Of a stretch of 64,000 nucleotides of DNA, positions 60,646-64,000 are shown in pieces (within the stretch, counting starts at the first letter, position 1; each line of letters starts with the position of its first letter). Source of the DNA: Certhia americana (taxonomy: Eukaryota > Chordata > Aves > Passeriformes > Certhiidae); assembly GCA_018697195.1 (NCBI GenBank), contig JAGMWU010000042.1:186001-250000 (forward strand). The letters run 5' to 3'. The notes below the pieces were generated by a model that searched no databases, was not told the origin of the DNA, and saw nothing but the letters and a program-made list of their open reading frames with translations. Position numbers and translations under genes: made by a program.

Positions 60646-62429
60646 TCAGATTGGTTAGAGATTTCTTACAGTTTAGTATGTGGTTCTGGGGCAACGTAAG
60701 TTTCTAGACACCACAGTCCTTACAAAGCTGTGTGGAGTTTGGGGTTCTTTTTCTCCTACCTGTAAATTGGTGCTAGTGTCCAGTATGCAACTTTTTGTCA
60801 AGGACTGTGTGTGCTGAAAACACCTCCTTTCTCTTTCTGATTTTCTTCTTCTAATTTTTTTGGGAAAGAGAAGTCATCTAGTTTCATCTGTATCAGTTTG
60901 TTTTGTGCACCACCTGATCTATGAATATGAGCAGGAATGATGAGGATGAGTGAAGAGGAAGAGTACAGGCAAGGCAGTGGCATCCACAGAACCTCATCCC
61001 AGTTTCCTAGTACCTGAGTGGAATACAGTCCCAGTCATGTTTGTGGAGGCAGAACTAGCTGCCAGAATTTCCCAAACAAAATCATTGTTAACTTGGCTTA
61101 ATTATAATCTGTGTTCTTTCGAATACAGCAAGTAGACTTTCAAGAAGGTCTAAATACAAGATAAATTACAAAGCAGTGTAATTGGTATTGGAAAAGAAAC
61201 AAGAAAGTCTTTCAGCTCACAGTAATTCCTCAGAGCTTTCAAAGTAGTTTAGTATCTTTCTTTTAGAATAAGCTCTGCAACTTGGAAGATAAATCAGCAC
61301 TCCAAACTAGAGTTCAGAAAGTAAAAGTCTTGTTTAGAAGTTCTCTAGTAAGTGTCTAAATGTGGCCATACATTTTGTAACTCTTACATCTGATTATAGG
61401 TATTGTATTGTTACAGAATTGTATGTTTAGGTTAGAAGTGAATTTGGTTTCTTCTACCAGTGACTTTGACTGTGTAGCTTTAATTTTAGAACAGGTTTAA
61501 GCTTTTTAAGATATAGGTAGCTCTTCTCTCTGGAGCAATGTTGTATTCTGTCAGTTTTATATGCTTTAACATTCATCCTACTGGCAATACCCTGCCCTTT
61601 CAGGAATGTATTGGGATGTGCGACACCCCAAGGACGTGGATTGCACAAATAACTCACAGTTAAAGATATCCTTTGTCCTAGTTTACGTCTTGAATGTTGC
61701 TGTCAGGTGTCAAAAGGGTAGTGGTAAGCAGCAAGCAGTTTTTCTTAAAAAATCCAAAAAACCAAAACCCACAAACCAGCTTTGAAGAAGAAGAGAAAAA
61801 TGGGGAAGTTTAGATGTCCTATTGTACTCCCATACTCTCAAAGACTCATTTATGGCCTCAACAGGTGTTCATTAGTCTAGAAAGTATTAAAGTGATTGCA
61901 TTTCAAATGTGTACCCTTGGTAGAAGGGCAGTAACTCCTGGTAGATTAATGTGCCTTTCAGGGTAAGGGTCTTGAGGTGCTTAAATTTATTCTGTTAAAA
62001 CTTGCTTTTGTATAATATTCAAACATAGACATGGGTGTACATATCTTGAAGTATATGTTTGAGTGATATATAGGGGAGGAGCTGGATATTTGTTGTAGGA
62101 GAATGCTCTTAAAGTCACGTGTTGAGGGCTCAAGTAGTTTAAGTGCAAAATGACTCAAAATCCAAAAGACATGTGAAATATCTTGAACCTCCTCATTGCC
62201 CCCTACTATTTTTTATTTTGTTTCTGAACCAGAGGTCTTTTGACACCTATTGAAATCACTCTATGAGAGTGTTGTTTGGATGGCAAGCTCTGATAATTTC
62301 CACTCCTCCTTATCAAAGCACAGGAAAATCACTCCCGAAATATTTGCCTTTTTTGTTTTATTTAGTTTTTAATTTTTTTCAAGTAGCTGCAACTCCCCTC
62401 AAACTGTGAACATGTCCTCTTCTTTTCAG
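60646..62429. other. 3' part of DCLK2 intron 1
   Basis: No element or extra exon is recognised between the CR1 piece and the acceptor of exon 2. The last ~90 bases are T-rich, including the polypyrimidine tract used by the acceptor at 62428-62429. Confidence 0.6.
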
Positions 62430-62764
62430 GCGAAAGCTACGTGTGTGCATCCAATGAACCATATCGTAAAGTTGATTACACCAAGAATGTCAACCCGAAC
62501 TGGTGTGTGAACATAAGGACTGGTTCCAGTCGGTCCTTGACGTCCTTGACATCTACAAGGAGCGAAGTGAAGGAGAGTAAAGATTTCATCAAACCCAAAT
62601 TGGTGACTGTTATTAGGAGTGGGGTAAAGCCACGGAAAGCTGTGAGAATTCTGCTGAACAAGAAGACTGCTCACTCCTTTGAACAGGTTTTGAATGACAT
62701 CACCGAAGCCATTAAGTTAGACTCGGGTGTAGTCAAGAGACTTTGTACACTGGATGGGAAGCAG
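62430..62764 (+). CDS. DCLK2: DCLK2 coding exon 2 (end of DCX domain 1, linker, start of DCX domain 2)
   Basis: Encodes the last two bases of codon 137 and residues 138-248. It begins [19 protein letters not shown], the conserved end of DCX domain 1. A Ser/Thr-rich linker follows, with [20 protein letters not shown] at about residues 168-188. DCX domain 2 then starts near residue 191 with [20 protein letters not shown], followed by [14 protein letters not shown] and [20 protein letters not shown]. The exon ends at GGGAAGCAG|GTAGGA, a good donor in phase 0. The open frame beyond it stops after three intronic codons. The acceptor at 62428-62429 restores the frame from exon 1. A perfect 9-base tandem duplication (62533-62541, 62542-62550) underlies the SLTSLT in the linker. 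The exon is intact, with no disabling change. Confidence 0.97.
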
Positions 62765-64000
62765 GTAGGAGAATAAACTGCTGTGGCCATCTAATAATCC
62801 AACTCAGTTTTCATAAGTTGAATTCTCGTTACTATGTATACTTTAATCTGCTTCTGAATAATGATTAAAAAAAATCAACTTCTAAAAGCTTTATCAAAGT
62901 ATTAATACACACAACAAAATTAGAATTTAGTATATAGTGTAAAATAAGTGGATCTTTTACGTTCATGTAAAACAAATTATTTTTTTATGCCAGCCTTTTT
63001 GCATTGCCTAAAAAAGTGACTGTTGATTAAGTAATGCAGTTTATTTGAACTTGTTAAGATACCTATCTTTTCAGAAGCAGGGTCCTGTTTTCAGACTACC
63101 ACATAGTGGCTGAATGATATAAGAAAAACATTGATGTCTCCTTCCATTGCACTCCCACAGATTGCTATTTCCAGAGGTAGTAACTGGCATGAGCTGAGGT
63201 CAAGAATTGTATCTAAAATTAATTGGTTTTGGAGGGTGGTGTGGTTTTTGTGGCTTGCTTATTTTTTGCTGCTAGTTTTACCTCTATGAAAACACAGCCA
63301 GGATTAATGTTGTGGTAGGTGTTGTCCTTGCACAGGAATACAAAGGAGTAGCCCACAGGAAGTTCTGCTGCACCAGTTTAAAGTGTCAGGAACACACTCT
63401 GTGTTAATCAATCACATTAATGACTAAGCCCTCATAGAACTGGACTTTGATACCTGATACTTTTATTTGACACTGTGCTGTGGAACTCTGACAGCATTGT
63501 GACTTCAGCAATAGAGCAACACAACAGCAGGCTGCAGAGTAGATCACATAGGTATCAGGTACCTGGGCTCTTGTACTGTTGCCTAAACATTAATATTCTT
63601 GCTCATTCAACAGGTATTTATATATACCTGCATAATTATACATCTGCATGAAGTAATTGTAAAAGTTTGTGTTCAGAGATGTGGGCATTTTTATTTTCAA
63701 GATTTTTATAATGTTTAATGTCTGAAAACCACTTTTTTGTGGTGCAAGCTTCTAGCAAATGCAATGCAGAACAAATGCACTTAGATTGCCTCAGTATGAG
63801 CTCTGTCTCTGGTTATGTTCTGTATGCTTGGATACACTTCTCGTAGGGAAACATGTGAAAAGAACAACTTCTGTGTTTTGATGAAAATATAGCAAGGCAA
63901 AGGCATCACTGAAACTCTTGATTTGCAGTGTTTGGTGGCAGCACAATAATGTGCTCTTTAGTTCTTCTAATAGGTTTGATTTTAAATGAGATTTTTTTTT
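62765..64000 (+). other. DCLK2: Start of DCLK2 intron 2 (continues beyond the window)
   Basis: Begins GTAGGA after exon 2. It is AT-rich with no further DCLK2 exon recognised before the window ends, so the rest of DCX domain 2 and the kinase domain are downstream. A T run begins at 63992 and is cut by the window edge. Confidence 0.85.

Larger units (their letters stand above)
49906..62429 (+). other. DCLK2: DCLK2 intron 1 (phase 1)
   Basis: The intron runs from GTGAGG after exon 1 to a pyrimidine-rich acceptor (GTCCTCTTCTTTTCAG) before exon 2, about 12.5 kb. Joining the exons restores a Gly codon split after its first base and continues the conserved EGESYVC sequence, which confirms both splice sites. 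Its first ~80 bases are still CpG-rich, then it becomes AT-rich. It contains a repeat shared with the upstream region (50838-51057), CR1 fragments (54110-54177, 55265-56580, 60570-60645), an LTR (59791-60365), poly-T tracts (50920-50944, 58966-58988) and a (GTTT)n-like run near 59620-59655. No additional exon was recognised. Confidence 0.93.

Noticed and set aside
1..64000. tRNA genes, rRNA, CRISPR arrays, prokaryotic operons or viral coding genes
   Set aside because: No B-box or cloverleaf, spaced direct-repeat array, ribosomal binding site pattern or intact viral frame was seen on either strand; only a solo LTR is present.

Overview
This window looks like avian nuclear DNA, probably from a passerine or related neoavian bird. 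The clues are 3'-anchored CR1 LINE fragments ending in the (ATTCTRTG)n-like tail, a long (ATAGA)n pentanucleotide array, and a solo LTR of a type I recognise from passerine endogenous retroviruses. The window is mostly AT-rich non-coding sequence. One protein-coding gene can be named with confidence: DCLK2 (doublecortin-like kinase 2), on the plus strand, with only its 5' part present.

Positions 1 to about 48,280 are an AT-rich upstream region with no recognisable gene. It holds CR1 fragments (11752-12013, 19158-19750, 34617-34694, 37085-37171, 44772-45375), microsatellites, poly-T and poly-A tracts, a homopurine-rich tract, three notable inverted repeats, and one assembly gap inside a pentanucleotide array (7781-7790). 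Three short minus-strand stretches (22183-22301, 38060-38267, 40350-40420) have an open frame bounded by splice-like signals. They are listed as low-confidence candidate exons of an unknown gene that would run away from DCLK2.

A CR1 fragment (48284-48600) lies next to a strong CpG island (about 48680-49990) that is the DCLK2 promoter and 5' UTR. Coding exon 1 (49497-49905) encodes the N-terminus and most of the first doublecortin (DCX) domain. Intron 1 (49906-62429) is phase 1 and contains a copy of a dispersed repeat shared with the upstream region, CR1 fragments (one carrying an internal 55-bp tandem array), a sense-oriented solo LTR (about 59791-60365) and poly-T tracts. Coding exon 2 (62430-62764) finishes DCX domain 1, encodes the inter-domain linker and starts DCX domain 2. 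The rest of DCX domain 2, the Ser/Pro-rich linker and the kinase domain lie beyond position 64000.

I found no tRNA, rRNA, CRISPR array, operon or microbial-type system. Most long open frames are chance frames in the CpG island or relics of CR1 ORF2. The observations most worth checking are the 55-bp array inside a CR1, the diverged repeat pair flanking the DCLK2 promoter, the upstream ORFs in the DCLK2 leader, the near-perfect palindromes, and the candidate minus-strand exons.
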